A stretch of 28,584 nt of DNA from Christensenella sp. UBA4379 (GTDB lineage: Bacteria; Bacillota; Clostridia; Christensenellales; Aristaeellaceae), in NCBI GenBank assembly GCA_002391225.1, contig DGRV01000005.1:38586-67169 (forward strand). Reading direction: 5' to 3'. This document shows, piece after piece, positions 8,490-16,393 of the stretch. The stretch's first letter is position 1. The number at the start of each line of letters is the position of its first letter. A program made the translations under genes and the position numbers. The notes below the pieces were generated by a model that was given only the letters and a program-made list of their open reading frames with translations, was not told where the DNA came from and did not search any database.

Positions 8490-9695
8490 TCACATGCCGG
8501 GATCGATCCGCTCCGGGTTCCAGATCACGGCGGTTTTCATCGGGGCGGATTTGCAGTAGATTCTGTGCTCATAAGCGCCGATCGGATCAGCGGCAAATTC
8601 TTCCCGGTCAATGAGGCCGACGATTTCGTCATAGCGGCTCCGGCTGAGCATCTCAATGGCCTTCTCCATATGGTCCTGACGGAAGTTAATGGAGCCGAAC
8701 ACCAGCTGATTCTGAAAGCCGAAGGGCATGGTGTCCAAGCTGAGCTTCGGCCCTAAGGAAAAGGAATTGTAGATGCCGTTGCACCCCAGCGTCCCATATC
8801 GGAAAGCAATCTCGTGCTCCGTGTTCGTGCCGCTGACCCCGATAAAGCAGGTCGCCCTGCCGCCCAGGGCGGAGCAGATGGCTTCGGAGCAGTCTTTGGG
8901 GTCGGAAAAACTGTTCCGTACATAGGAAGCCCGCGCCGTTTCGGTAGCAAAGACCACCTTCGGGCTGTCTTCCGGGCTTCGGCCGACAAAGAGGATTTTC
9001 GCGTCCGGGTGCGCCTGACGGATCACGTCTCCGGCGAACATGCCGGTGGTGCCCAGGCCGAAGATCACCGTGCGCTCAAAGACCTCGTCAGCCGCGTACC
9101 TCCGCGCCTCCTCCAGATCGCACTGCCTGACCCGGGCCGTCCGGCGGAACAGGTGGGCGCTGCCCAGGTCCTCCATCCGCTCCAGCTGAAACAGCATGCA
9201 CGCAAAAGGATCGGGGAACACCATCTTTTTCGCAAAGGACAGGGCCAGCCTGCGGTCCCGCACATGGCCGTCCGGAATGGACAGAAGCATGTCCGGGTTC
9301 ACGTACATGCTGTCACAGAACAGGCCGTCCGCCTGGTCGCAGCCGTACTCAAAGTAGCTCTCGTCCTCGGTAAAGCGGGTGGGGTCCACGCTGTCTCCCC
9401 CGCGGATCAGCACAATGGCGAAGCGGTTCTGGGACGGAACCCACACCACCCCTTCGTGCCCGTTGATGAGCCGCTTCTGCCCGGCGGGGAACTTAGGGGC
9501 CAGTTCTCCCCTTCTCCCCATCTGCATCAGCTCATGGTCCGTCCCGCAGAAGCCCACAATGACCGGCTGCACCAGGATCCCTTCCCTGAGCGGTTCCCCT
9601 CTGAGCCGCCGCCTGGGCGGGTTGATCAGCTCCACCTCCCCATATACCAGCGGCCGTTCCGGATCGTTCTGAAAATATGTACCAAGCGCTTTCAT
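8490..9695 (-). CDS. Zinc-dependent MDR dehydrogenase, glucose-dehydrogenase-like
   Basis: A 401-residue medium-chain dehydrogenase. GFCGTDHE (48-55) and NGHEG (78-82) match the archaeal/haloarchaeal glucose dehydrogenase pattern, in which the Cys (or Asp) and the His-Glu pair bind catalytic zinc; here C50, H80 and E81. The Rossmann motif is FGLGTTG (212-218). The four-cysteine structural-zinc lobe of classic alcohol dehydrogenases is not evident. These enzymes oxidise aldoses at C1 to lactones with NAD(P). The true substrate is unknown; a hexuronate, glucose or another aldose is possible given the GH2 and lactonase-like neighbours. The ATG at 9695 has AGGAG at suitable spacing. It lies 48 bases after the transporter gene. 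Confidence 0.78.
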   Translation of the reverse strand: MKALGTYFQNDPERPLVYGEVELINPPRRRLRGEPLREGILVQPVIVGFCGTDHELMQMGRRGELAPKFPAGQKRLINGHEGVVWVPSQNRFAIVLIRGGDSVDPTRFTEDESYFEYGCDQADGLFCDSMYVNPDMLLSIPDGHVRDRRLALSFAKKMVFPDPFACMLFQLERMEDLGSAHLFRRTARVRQCDLEEARRYAADEVFERTVIFGLGTTGMFAGDVIRQAHPDAKILFVGRSPEDSPKVVFATETARASYVRNSFSDPKDCSEAICSALGGRATCFIGVSGTNTEHEIAFRYGTLGCNGIYNSFSLGPKLSLDTMPFGFQNQLVFGSINFRQDHMEKAIEMLSRSRYDEIVGLIDREEFAADPIGAYEHRIYCKSAPMKTAVIWNPERIDPGM

Positions 9696-9743
9696 TTTGT
9701 GTCACTCCTGTTCCGCGGACTGGCTCTGTCCGCTGATCCATCC

Positions 9744-10598
9744 TCAGACCGTCGATCGTTTTCTATTCGCCGTCCAGAGGTTATAGCCCATGATCGAGCA
9801 GAAGACGATCACCGAGCCGATGACGGAAAGCGGGGTGACCCGCTCTCCATAGAAGGCCGCCACCCACAATGGATTCAGGATCGGCTCCATCCCGGTGATC
9901 AGGCTGGCCGTGATGGGCGGCGTATCCTTGATACCGATGGAAAAGAGGATATAGGCTCCGCCGACCTGGACGATGCCCAAGGCCGCGACGGCCGCCAGGG
10001 TGGGCGGGGAAAAGTCCGTCTCCAGGAAGCACAGGGGCGTCAGGATCAGGCCCGCCGCCAGCTGGCCCAGGAAGCACGAGGAAATGGGGTCCGCGTCCTT
10101 CCCCGTGTTCATCATGAACACCCCGGCATAGCAAAGGCCGGACAGTACGGCAGCCGCGTTGCCCAGCCAGTTTCCCGCCCGGAGCCCGTCCACAAAGAAG
10201 AGAATGACCCCGAGCAGCACCAGGAAGCAGGTGATAAGGTCCGCCCGGCTCGGCCGCTGACGGTAGAGCACGGCCATCAGCAGAATCACGAACACCGGCG
10301 CGGTAAACTGCAGGACGATGGCGTTCGCCGCCGTCGTCAGCTTGTTGGCAATGGCAAAGAGGGTGGTCACGCCGATCAAGGAGAGCGCGCCGATCAAAAC
10401 GCGCCGGCTGAACACGAGCCTGCGGCGGGTCGCCAGCAGATAAAGGCCGATCACCAGGGAACCGATCAGGTTCCGCGCCCCGTTGATGGCGAGGGCGGAC
10501 CACGGGATCAGCTTGATAAACAGGCCGCCGGTGCTGAAGCACACGGAGGCCAGAAATACAAACAGAACGGATGAACGTTTTCGGATGCTCTCCCCCAT
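9744..10598 (-). CDS. EamA/DMT-family transporter
   Basis: A 284-residue, very hydrophobic protein with about ten predicted membrane helices in two homologous halves, as in the drug/metabolite transporter superfamily. It opens with SSVLFVFLASVCFSTGGLF, the usual first EamA helix, and the second half starts near NWLGNAAAVLSGLCYAG. The motif INGARNLIGSLVIGLY in helix 2 and GMEPILNPLW near the end are typical of EamA. The start at 10598 is chosen over a TTG at 10616 because GGGAGG sits six bases upstream. In this operon it could import or export a sugar, sugar acid or intermediate; DMT proteins cannot be assigned substrates from sequence. It is 24 bases after the pfkB stop. Confidence 0.85.
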   Translation of the reverse strand: MGESIRKRSSVLFVFLASVCFSTGGLFIKLIPWSALAINGARNLIGSLVIGLYLLATRRRLVFSRRVLIGALSLIGVTTLFAIANKLTTAANAIVLQFTAPVFVILLMAVLYRQRPSRADLITCFLVLLGVILFFVDGLRAGNWLGNAAAVLSGLCYAGVFMMNTGKDADPISSCFLGQLAAGLILTPLCFLETDFSPPTLAAVAALGIVQVGGAYILFSIGIKDTPPITASLITGMEPILNPLWVAAFYGERVTPLSVIGSVIVFCSIMGYNLWTANRKRSTV

Positions 10599-10622
10599 CG
10601 GGAACCTCCCGTCCAAGGCTTT

Positions 10623-11606
10623 TTATGCGCCGTTTTCTTTCATCAAGCGGAGCACCTGCCCCCGGCTTTGGAGGGCCCCGCCCGCCCCGACGGCGGTGGC
10701 GCACAGGGCTCCGCAGGCGTTGGCAAAGCAAAGAGCGGCCTGAACGCCGCCATCTCTGAGCAGCTCCGAAGCAAAGCCCGCCAGAAAGCAGTCCCCCGCC
10801 CCGGTCGAATCCACCGCGCGGACCGGAATTCCGGGCAGGCGGATGTTCAAGTCCCTATTTTTGAGGAAGCATCCCCGTTTCCCCAGCTTGACGATCACGT
10901 TCCGGACGCCGAAGGATAAAAATGCGTCCGCCATTTCCTCCGGCGTATCCCTGCCGGTCAGGAACCTTGCTTCATCCTCGTTCGGCGTCAGATAGTCGAT
11001 GAAGGGAAGGGCCTCCGCGACATCCGAAAGGCCGATTTTCCGGAAATTGGGGATCTTGGTATCCGCGAAAACCAGCTGGCCCGCCCGCTTCGCGTTTTGG
11101 ACAACCTGTAATATAGCCTCCGGCTCATCAAAGGGAGTACGAAAAAGAGAGCCGAGCATCAGCGCCCTGGCCCCTGTGAACAGCTGCGGCGTTTTTTCCG
11201 GGTGAAACGGCTGGCGGTGCGCTTCGTTGGTCACAGACTTCCTGGACCCGTCCTCAAAAACAAACAGGGTCGTCACCGGCGTGGACCCTTCCCGCACGAC
11301 CCGCTCCGTATGGACCCCAGCGCGTTTGAGCTCGCCGACAACCAGGTCCCCGGCGGCGTCTCGGCCCAGCCGGCAGAGGATCCCCGTGCTGAGTCCCAGC
11401 CTGGCGCAGGCCACCGCCTCGTTGACGGCCTCCCCGCCCGGGTTCAGCGTACCCGAAACCGCCCGGTAGCCCGAGGCGGACACCGGCTGCGGGTCAAAGC
11501 CCAGGAGGATGGAATCCACCAGCGCCATCCCGGCGCAGATCACGTCCAGCGGCCTACCGCTTTCCTGTGCCTGCTTAATTGTTCCGCAAGGCTTATCTGA
11601 ATTCAT
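10623..11606 (-). CDS. PfkB-family carbohydrate kinase
   Basis: A 327-residue ribokinase-fold kinase. The N-terminal signature NPGGEAVNEAVACARLG (55-71) and the ATP/anion-hole signature DSTGAGD (266-272, catalytic base D272) are both clear. TPNEDEARFLTG (207-218) and VKLGKRGCFL (239-248) are typical of ribokinase and 2-keto-3-deoxygluconate kinase groups. It would phosphorylate a sugar or keto-sugar acid; a KDG-kinase role would fit a glucuronide pathway but is inference. It leads the minus-strand operon. The ATG at 11606 has only a close AGGA, and a small upstream ORF overlaps it by 14 bases, so translational coupling is possible. The 20 residues before DVICAG are longer than usual for the family. 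Confidence 0.88.
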   Translation of the reverse strand: MNSDKPCGTIKQAQESGRPLDVICAGMALVDSILLGFDPQPVSASGYRAVSGTLNPGGEAVNEAVACARLGLSTGILCRLGRDAAGDLVVGELKRAGVHTERVVREGSTPVTTLFVFEDGSRKSVTNEAHRQPFHPEKTPQLFTGARALMLGSLFRTPFDEPEAILQVVQNAKRAGQLVFADTKIPNFRKIGLSDVAEALPFIDYLTPNEDEARFLTGRDTPEEMADAFLSFGVRNVIVKLGKRGCFLKNRDLNIRLPGIPVRAVDSTGAGDCFLAGFASELLRDGGVQAALCFANACGALCATAVGAGGALQSRGQVLRLMKENGA

Positions 11607-11841
11607 TTTCCTGAAGCAGCGTCAGGTAGTCGATGCCGACGCTCTTTCCTTCGGAGAAGCCCTCCCCGCGGCGGTCAAACCGCTCCAGCCAGAGAATGGC
11701 GACAAAAGTCCCCTGTTCTTCCTCAAGAGATTCCAGCATTTGATCCATGGCGTGATTGCCTCCGTCGATCATTGCCGATATTTTACCATATTGTTCAGGG
11801 AAAAGGAAGACGTCCACCGTTTTTTTCTTGTTCCGGCGCAT
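11593..11841 (-). CDS. Hypothetical small protein upstream of and overlapping pfkB
   Basis: An 82-codon frame ending in TAA that overlaps the start of pfkB by 14 bases. Codon use looks coding-like (many GC-ending codons) and the C-terminal half (TFVAILWLERFDRRGEGF) reads like folded protein, but I recognise no family. The ribosome site before the ATG at 11841 is weak (GGGAAAA). The extended -10 promoter at 11780-11785 lies inside the frame, so its transcript would carry only a 59-residue version starting at 11772, almost leaderless. It may be a real leader or regulatory peptide, a remnant of a lost gene, or chance. Confidence 0.3.
   Translation of the reverse strand: MRRNKKKTVDVFLFPEQYGKISAMIDGGNHAMDQMLESLEEEQGTFVAILWLERFDRRGEGFSEGKSVGIDYLTLLQENEFR
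11780..11809 (-). promoter_or_regulatory. Candidate promoter of the pfkB sugar operon
   Basis: On the minus strand, an extended -10 (TGG-TAAAAT, -10 at 11780-11785) with TTCCTT at the -35 position and 17-base spacing. It includes the 11-mer CTTCCTTTTCC (11799-11809), also present at 7583-7593. It predicts a start near 11773, about 165 bases before pfkB. Confidence 0.5.
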
Positions 11842-11869
11842 TGAAAGATTTTCCCGAATATGAGATAAT
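11841..11869 (+). promoter_or_regulatory. Sigma-A promoter for the moxR gene run
   Basis: TTGAAA (11841-11846), a 17-base spacer and GATAAT (11864-11869) form a near-consensus promoter. The predicted start near 11876 leaves a leader of about 45 bases before the moxR start. It overlaps the 5' end of the doubtful minus-strand ORF. Confidence 0.75.
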
Positions 11870-11909
11870 ACAGGTAATCAAACGGCATGGCGGTCCCGTC
11901 ATGCGGAAC

Positions 11910-11915
11910 AGGAGG
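11910..11915 (+). promoter_or_regulatory. Ribosome binding site that decides the moxR start (TTG)
   Basis: A perfect AGGAGG lies six bases before TTG at 11922. The in-frame ATG at 11901 has no ribosome site, and AGGAGG would fall inside its coding region. The TTG is therefore the better start. Confidence 0.7.
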
Positions 11916-11921
11916 CCCCCG

Positions 11922-12869
11922 TTGCAGGCCGAAGAAGTCGCCGCCCTGGCCCAGCGCATTGCCGATCAGATCGCCCGCGTCATCGTCGGCCGGGAGGAAA
12001 TGATCCGCCTGCTGCTGGCCGCCGTCATCGCCCGCGGCCACGTGCTGCTCGAGGACGTGCCGGGCACCGGAAAGACCGTGACCGCCCGCTCCTTCGCCCG
12101 CTGCGTGGACGGCCGGTTTTCCCGCATCCAGTTTACCCCGGACCTGCTGCCGTCGGACATCACCGGCACGCGGGTCTACCGCCAGGACCGGGGCGAGTTT
12201 ATTTTCCATGAAGGGCCGGTGTTTACCAATATCCTCTTGGCGGATGAAATCAACCGCGCCACGCCCAGGACGCAGAGCGCCCTGCTTGAATGTATGGAAG
12301 AGCGCCAGGTAACGGAAAACGGGGTGAGCCACGCCCTGCCGGAGCCTTTTTTGGTGATCGCCACCCAGAACCCCATCGAGATTCAGGGGACCTTCCCCCT
12401 GCCGGAAGCGCAGATGGACCGTTTCCTGATGCGGCTGACCCCCGGCTATCCCGACCACGAGGAGGCCATGCGCATCCTGGACCGCTTCCGCCGGGACGAA
12501 CCGATGAAGCACCTTTCCCCCGTCTGCGACTGTCAGGCCCTGACAGAGGCGCAAAGCGCCCTCCCCCTCTGCGAGGCGGAGGAGAGCGTGCGCGGCTACA
12601 TCGTCTCCCTGTGCGAACAGATCAGCCGGGACGAGCGCACGATGCTGGGCGTCAGCCCCCGGGGGATGCTCGCGCTGATGCGGGCCTCCCAGGCCCTGGC
12701 CCTGATCCAGGGCCGCGCCTTCGTCACCCCGGACGACGTCCGCCGCCTGGCGGAGCCTGTGCTAGCCCACCGGATCTTCGTGCGCGGCTATGCCAGTCCG
12801 GCGGACCAGGCCAAACAGATCGTGCGGGACGCCCTTCAGACCGTGCCCGTCCCCACGGAAGTCCGCTGA
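11922..12869 (+). CDS. MoxR-family AAA+ ATPase
   Basis: About 315 residues from the TTG start. Walker A is VPGTGKT (46-52), Walker B is LLADEI (105-110) with D108-E109, and sensor 1 is ATQNP (147-151). FTPDLLPSDITG (71-82) and EIQGTFPLPEAQMDRF (153-168) are the MoxR signatures, and a helical lid follows (SPRGMLALMRA). MoxR proteins act as chaperone-like ATPases on partner proteins, typically with DUF58/vWA proteins encoded downstream. That arrangement holds here: the DUF58 gene starts one base after this stop. It is the first gene of a five-gene plus-strand run behind a good promoter. The ATG at 11901 is an alternative start adding seven residues. Confidence 0.93.
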   Translation: MQAEEVAALAQRIADQIARVIVGREEMIRLLLAAVIARGHVLLEDVPGTGKTVTARSFARCVDGRFSRIQFTPDLLPSDITGTRVYRQDRGEFIFHEGPVFTNILLADEINRATPRTQSALLECMEERQVTENGVSHALPEPFLVIATQNPIEIQGTFPLPEAQMDRFLMRLTPGYPDHEEAMRILDRFRRDEPMKHLSPVCDCQALTEAQSALPLCEAEESVRGYIVSLCEQISRDERTMLGVSPRGMLALMRASQALALIQGRAFVTPDDVRRLAEPVLAHRIFVRGYASPADQAKQIVRDALQTVPVPTEVR

Positions 12870-12870
12870 T

Positions 12871-13953
12871 ATGACCTATCTGCTGATCGTCTCGGTCTTT
12901 TTCCTGCTGGCCGGCCTGCAGGCCCTGGGGCTGGCCTGGTTCGGGCTGCGCGGGTTTTCCTATGAGCGGTCCTTCTCCCGGCCCGCCGCCTATGAGGGCG
13001 AATCCGTGGAGATGATCGAGGTGATCCAGAACCGCAGTCCCTTCTTCCTGCCCTGGGTGCGGGTGGAAACCAGTATTCCCCCTTCCTTTTCCTTCAACAC
13101 CCGGGAAGCGGTGGAGGTCCGGGGCGGGCATTTCCACACCAGCGTCTTTACCATGGCTCCCTTCTCCCGGGTGACGCGGCGGCATCACGTTACATTGACC
13201 CAGCGGGGCCATTACGCCCTACAGCAGGCCTCTATCACCGCGGGCGATCTGATGGGCATGCGCACCCTGCTTCGGGATGTAGAGGCCCCGGCGGAAATCT
13301 CCGTGTGGCCGAGGCTTTTCCCGGACCTCCGGGACGCGCTTCCCTCCTCCCGCTTCCAGGGGGACCTGAGCCTCCGCCGCTGGATCCAGCCGGATCCCTT
13401 TCTGGTCAACGGCATCCGCGCCTACCGCACCGGCGACCCCGAGCGGGACATCCACTGGGCCGCCACGGCAAGAGTGGGGTCCCTCCAGGTCAAGACCCAC
13501 GACTTCACCGCCGACCCGCGCCTGATGGTGCTGATCAACGGCCAGAAGAGCGAAAGCCAGTGGGGCGACCTGATGGACTACGAGCAGGAGCCGATCGAGT
13601 ACGCCATTTCCCTGGCGGCCACCCTGTGCCTGGACGCCCTGCGCCGCGGGCAGGAGGCCGGCTTTGCCGCCAGCATGCCGCTGGACGAAGGGGAGGAATG
13701 TGTCTGTATGCTGCCCGGACGCCGCTCCGGCTGGGAGGAGGCGCTTTTAAGCGCCTTTGCGGCCCTTTCCATCCGCATGGTGCGGACCTTTCCCACCTTT
13801 CTGGACCAGCTTCCCCGGCTGAGCGGGACGGACATCGTCATCCTGTCCTGCTACGACAGCCCGGACATCGAACAAAAGATGCGCCAGCTTCGGATGCTTG
13901 GCAACAGCGTGACCCTGAGGCTCCTGCCGGAGGTGCGGCATGCGTCTGCTTAA
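12871..13953 (+). CDS. DUF58 domain protein
   Basis: A 360-residue protein with an N-terminal membrane helix or hairpin (about 3-27) followed by a beta-rich segment (about 35-130). The DUF58 core includes GIRAYRTGDPERDIHW (181-196) and AATARVGSLQVK (197-208), the family signature. After that comes a region resembling a degenerate vWA fold (LMVLINGQ at 218-225; DIVILS late), without an evident complete MIDAS DxSxS motif. DUF58 proteins are presumed MoxR clients at the membrane; the molecular function is not established. It follows moxR with a one-base gap and overlaps the next gene by 14 bases, so the three are almost certainly co-translated. Confidence 0.88.
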   Translation: MTYLLIVSVFFLLAGLQALGLAWFGLRGFSYERSFSRPAAYEGESVEMIEVIQNRSPFFLPWVRVETSIPPSFSFNTREAVEVRGGHFHTSVFTMAPFSRVTRRHHVTLTQRGHYALQQASITAGDLMGMRTLLRDVEAPAEISVWPRLFPDLRDALPSSRFQGDLSLRRWIQPDPFLVNGIRAYRTGDPERDIHWAATARVGSLQVKTHDFTADPRLMVLINGQKSESQWGDLMDYEQEPIEYAISLAATLCLDALRRGQEAGFAASMPLDEGEECVCMLPGRRSGWEEALLSAFAALSIRMVRTFPTFLDQLPRLSGTDIVILSCYDSPDIEQKMRQLRMLGNSVTLRLLPEVRHASA

Positions 13954-15193
13954 ACGGCTACAGCAGGCCTATTTCTGCCTGGGAATGTTCCTGATTCCCG
14001 CCCCTCTCTTCCTGCTCTTCGGGGCCGCGGCGGGCGTAGGCGGGCGGTTTCTCTGGCCGCTGCTGGTGGCCCTGGCGATGGGCGTCCTGATCTTACAGGT
14101 TCCGGGCCGCTGCCGCCTCCCCCTGGTCATTTTCAGCATGGGTCTTTGCTTCTGCCTGGCGCTTTTCATAGGGCAGGGCTCGCCCGAACGCCCGTGGGTC
14201 TGGGCCTGTGCCGTCCTGAGCGCCTTGGCCGCCGCCCTTTATCCGCGCTTTTTAGGCGGGATTTTGGCGGGCGGCGGTACGCCCATGTTGTGGACCTTTG
14301 GGCTTTTGACCGCAGGATTCGTCTGGTTTTTGGGCGCGGTGATGCCCCTGCCCGAGGCCGCCCGGATGATGGAGCAGTTTACCTGGATCTACGCGGTGTA
14401 CCTGGGCTTTGCGCTGACGCTTGGCTCGCTCAAGGACGCCGCCGGGCCCGGCCGCTTTCCCTCCGCCCCGATGCTGCTCAAAAACCTGGGCACAGCCCTT
14501 GGGTGGACGGGCCTCTTCCTGCTGCTGACCCATCTGCCGGCGGCGGCCCGAATACTGAAAACCATCCTGCAAGCGTTTAGGGACGGGCTCATCTGGGCGT
14601 TTTCGGCCCTGGCCCGGCTGTTCCCCGGCGAAGGCCTGGGCGGCGGGCCCGCGGGCGGAGGCGGCATGATGCCCCTGCCGGAAGAAAGCCAGCCTACCTC
14701 CCCCATTTGGCTGTTCCTGGAAAAGATCCTCAAAATCGTCTGCGCCGCTTTGATCGCGGTGGTCCTGCTGGGGCTTCTCTATCTGCTGGGCAAGGCCCTT
14801 ATGCGGGGCGTAAAGGCCCTTTCGGCCCGCCTGCGCGCCTACATGAACGCCGTCAGCGCCGGCTACGACGACCAGGTGGAAAGCCTGCTGGACTGGGGCG
14901 AGATCCGGCGCAGCGTGACGCAGCGCCGGGAAAAGAAAAAGAAGCCCCAGGAGGAACGGGTTCCCTGGGAGCGGCTTTCCCCCCGCCAGCAGGTCCGGCG
15001 CAGCTATCAGGCTTACCTTCGGCGGCACCCGGACATCCCCGACAGCCGCACCGCCCGTCAGGCCCTGGCGGACCCCCGGCAGGCGGACATCTACGAAGCC
15101 GCCCGCTACAGCACCCATGACATCACGCCCCAACAGGCGCAGGACTTCCGGGAGCTCCGGGAGGAATCATCATCAAGGAGGATGGATCAATGA
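13940..15193 (+). CDS. Multi-pass membrane protein with DUF4129-like tail, no transglutaminase core
   Basis: 417 residues. Roughly six to eight hydrophobic helices lie in residues 13-228, then a Gly/Pro-rich extracytoplasmic-looking loop (231-255), another helix (about 259-284) and a charged cytosolic tail. The tail segment VRRSYQAYLRRHPDIPDSRT (352-371) resembles the DUF4129 region found at the end of TgpA-type proteins. In many Bacillota the gene after moxR and DUF58 encodes a membrane transglutaminase (TgpA). Here the topology and tail are kept, but there is no room for a transglutaminase domain and no Cys-His-Asp signature is visible. GGAGGTG precedes the ATG, which lies inside the end of the DUF58 gene. 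Its stop overlaps the next start (ATGA). Confidence 0.75.
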   Translation: MRLLKRLQQAYFCLGMFLIPAPLFLLFGAAAGVGGRFLWPLLVALAMGVLILQVPGRCRLPLVIFSMGLCFCLALFIGQGSPERPWVWACAVLSALAAALYPRFLGGILAGGGTPMLWTFGLLTAGFVWFLGAVMPLPEAARMMEQFTWIYAVYLGFALTLGSLKDAAGPGRFPSAPMLLKNLGTALGWTGLFLLLTHLPAAARILKTILQAFRDGLIWAFSALARLFPGEGLGGGPAGGGGMMPLPEESQPTSPIWLFLEKILKIVCAALIAVVLLGLLYLLGKALMRGVKALSARLRAYMNAVSAGYDDQVESLLDWGEIRRSVTQRREKKKKPQEERVPWERLSPRQQVRRSYQAYLRRHPDIPDSRTARQALADPRQADIYEAARYSTHDITPQQAQDFRELREESSSRRMDQ

Positions 15194-16344
15194 AAAAGAT
15201 CAAGCTGGGCATCATCGGGGTCGGCAACATCGGCTCCGCCCACGTGCAGAGTTTTTTAACCGGCCTGTGCCCCGAAATCGAGCTGGCCGCCGCCGCCGAC
15301 CGCAGGGAGTCCCGCCGGTCGTGGATCAAAGAAAAGCTGCCTGATCTTCCCATCTTTGAGGAGGGCAAGGAACTGATCGCCTCCGGGATCTGCGAAGCCG
15401 TCATGGTCTGCGTGCCCCACTATCAGCACCCCACGCTGGCCGTCGACGCCATGCGCCACGGCCTGCACGTCCTGGTCGAAAAGCCGGCCGGCGTCTACAC
15501 CCTCCAGGTCCGGGAGATGAACGAGGAGGCCGACCGCCATCCGGATCTGACCTTCGCGGTGATGTTCAACCAGCGGACCAACTGCGTTTACCGCAAGCTC
15601 AAGGAAATGATCGACAGCGGCGAGCTCGGGACCCTCAAGCGCGTCTCCTGGCTGATCACGGACTGGTACCGCACCCAGAGCTACTATGACTCCGGCGCTT
15701 GGCGGGCCACCTGGTCCGGCGAGGGCGGCGGCGTCCTGCTGAACCAGTGCCCCCATCAGCTGGACCTGCTCCAGTGGCTCTGCGGCCTGCCCGTCCGGGT
15801 CCGCGCCTTCTGCCACGAGGGCAAGTGGCACGACATCGAGGTCGAGGACGACGTGACCGCCTATCTGGAGTTTGGGAGCGGAGCGACCGGCGTTTTCGTC
15901 ACCACCACCGGCGACGCCCCGGGCACCAACCGCCTGGAGGTGACCGGGACGAAGGGAAAAGTGGTCTGCGAAGACGGAAAGCTGATCTTCTCCCGCCTGA
16001 AGGTGGACGAGCGTATCTGGTGCGCCACCTGCCAGGAAGGCTTCAAAGCGCCGGAGTGCGAGACCTTCGAGGTGGAAACGGACGGGCAGAACCCCCAGCA
16101 CCCCGCCGTGCTGAACGCCTTCGCCGCCCATATCCTCCGGGGCGAGCCGCTGGTGGCGGATGGGCGGGAAGGCATCCGCGGGCTGACGCTGTCCAACGCG
16201 ATGCACCTGTCCTCCTGGCTGGGAAAGCTCGTAGACCTTCCCTTTGACGAAGCCCTCTTCCGGGACATGCTCCAGGAGCGCGCCCGCCACTCCCGCCGCA
16301 AGGAAGAAACTGATATTACATTCTCGACCGAAGGCACATACTAA
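15190..16344 (+). CDS. Gfo/Idh/MocA-family oxidoreductase
   Basis: 384 residues. The NAD(P)-binding Rossmann motif is IGVGNIGSAH (9-18; GxGxxG at 10-15), the family EKP motif is at 97-99, and the substrate-side signature GGGVLLNQCPHQLDLLQW (179-196) places catalytic-type residues H189 and D192. These enzymes oxidise or reduce sugars, inositols or sugar derivatives; the substrate is unknown. AAGGAGG (15175-15181) precedes the ATG, which overlaps the previous stop by four bases (ATGA). This physically couples a sugar oxidoreductase to the MoxR/DUF58 genes, an odd partnership. No signal peptide, so cytosolic. Confidence 0.92.
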   Translation: MKKIKLGIIGVGNIGSAHVQSFLTGLCPEIELAAAADRRESRRSWIKEKLPDLPIFEEGKELIASGICEAVMVCVPHYQHPTLAVDAMRHGLHVLVEKPAGVYTLQVREMNEEADRHPDLTFAVMFNQRTNCVYRKLKEMIDSGELGTLKRVSWLITDWYRTQSYYDSGAWRATWSGEGGGVLLNQCPHQLDLLQWLCGLPVRVRAFCHEGKWHDIEVEDDVTAYLEFGSGATGVFVTTTGDAPGTNRLEVTGTKGKVVCEDGKLIFSRLKVDERIWCATCQEGFKAPECETFEVETDGQNPQHPAVLNAFAAHILRGEPLVADGREGIRGLTLSNAMHLSSWLGKLVDLPFDEALFRDMLQERARHSRRKEETDITFSTEGTY

Positions 16345-16393
16345 GGGCCCCGGCCCATCCCCTTCACGCTGAACATCCGGAGGTGATTCCCTG

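Noticed and set aside
8814..10574. 586-codon plus-strand frame across the dehydrogenase and transporter genes
   Set aside because: Spans two clear minus-strand genes and their intergenic gap; Arg/His/Asp/Gly-rich with no motif.
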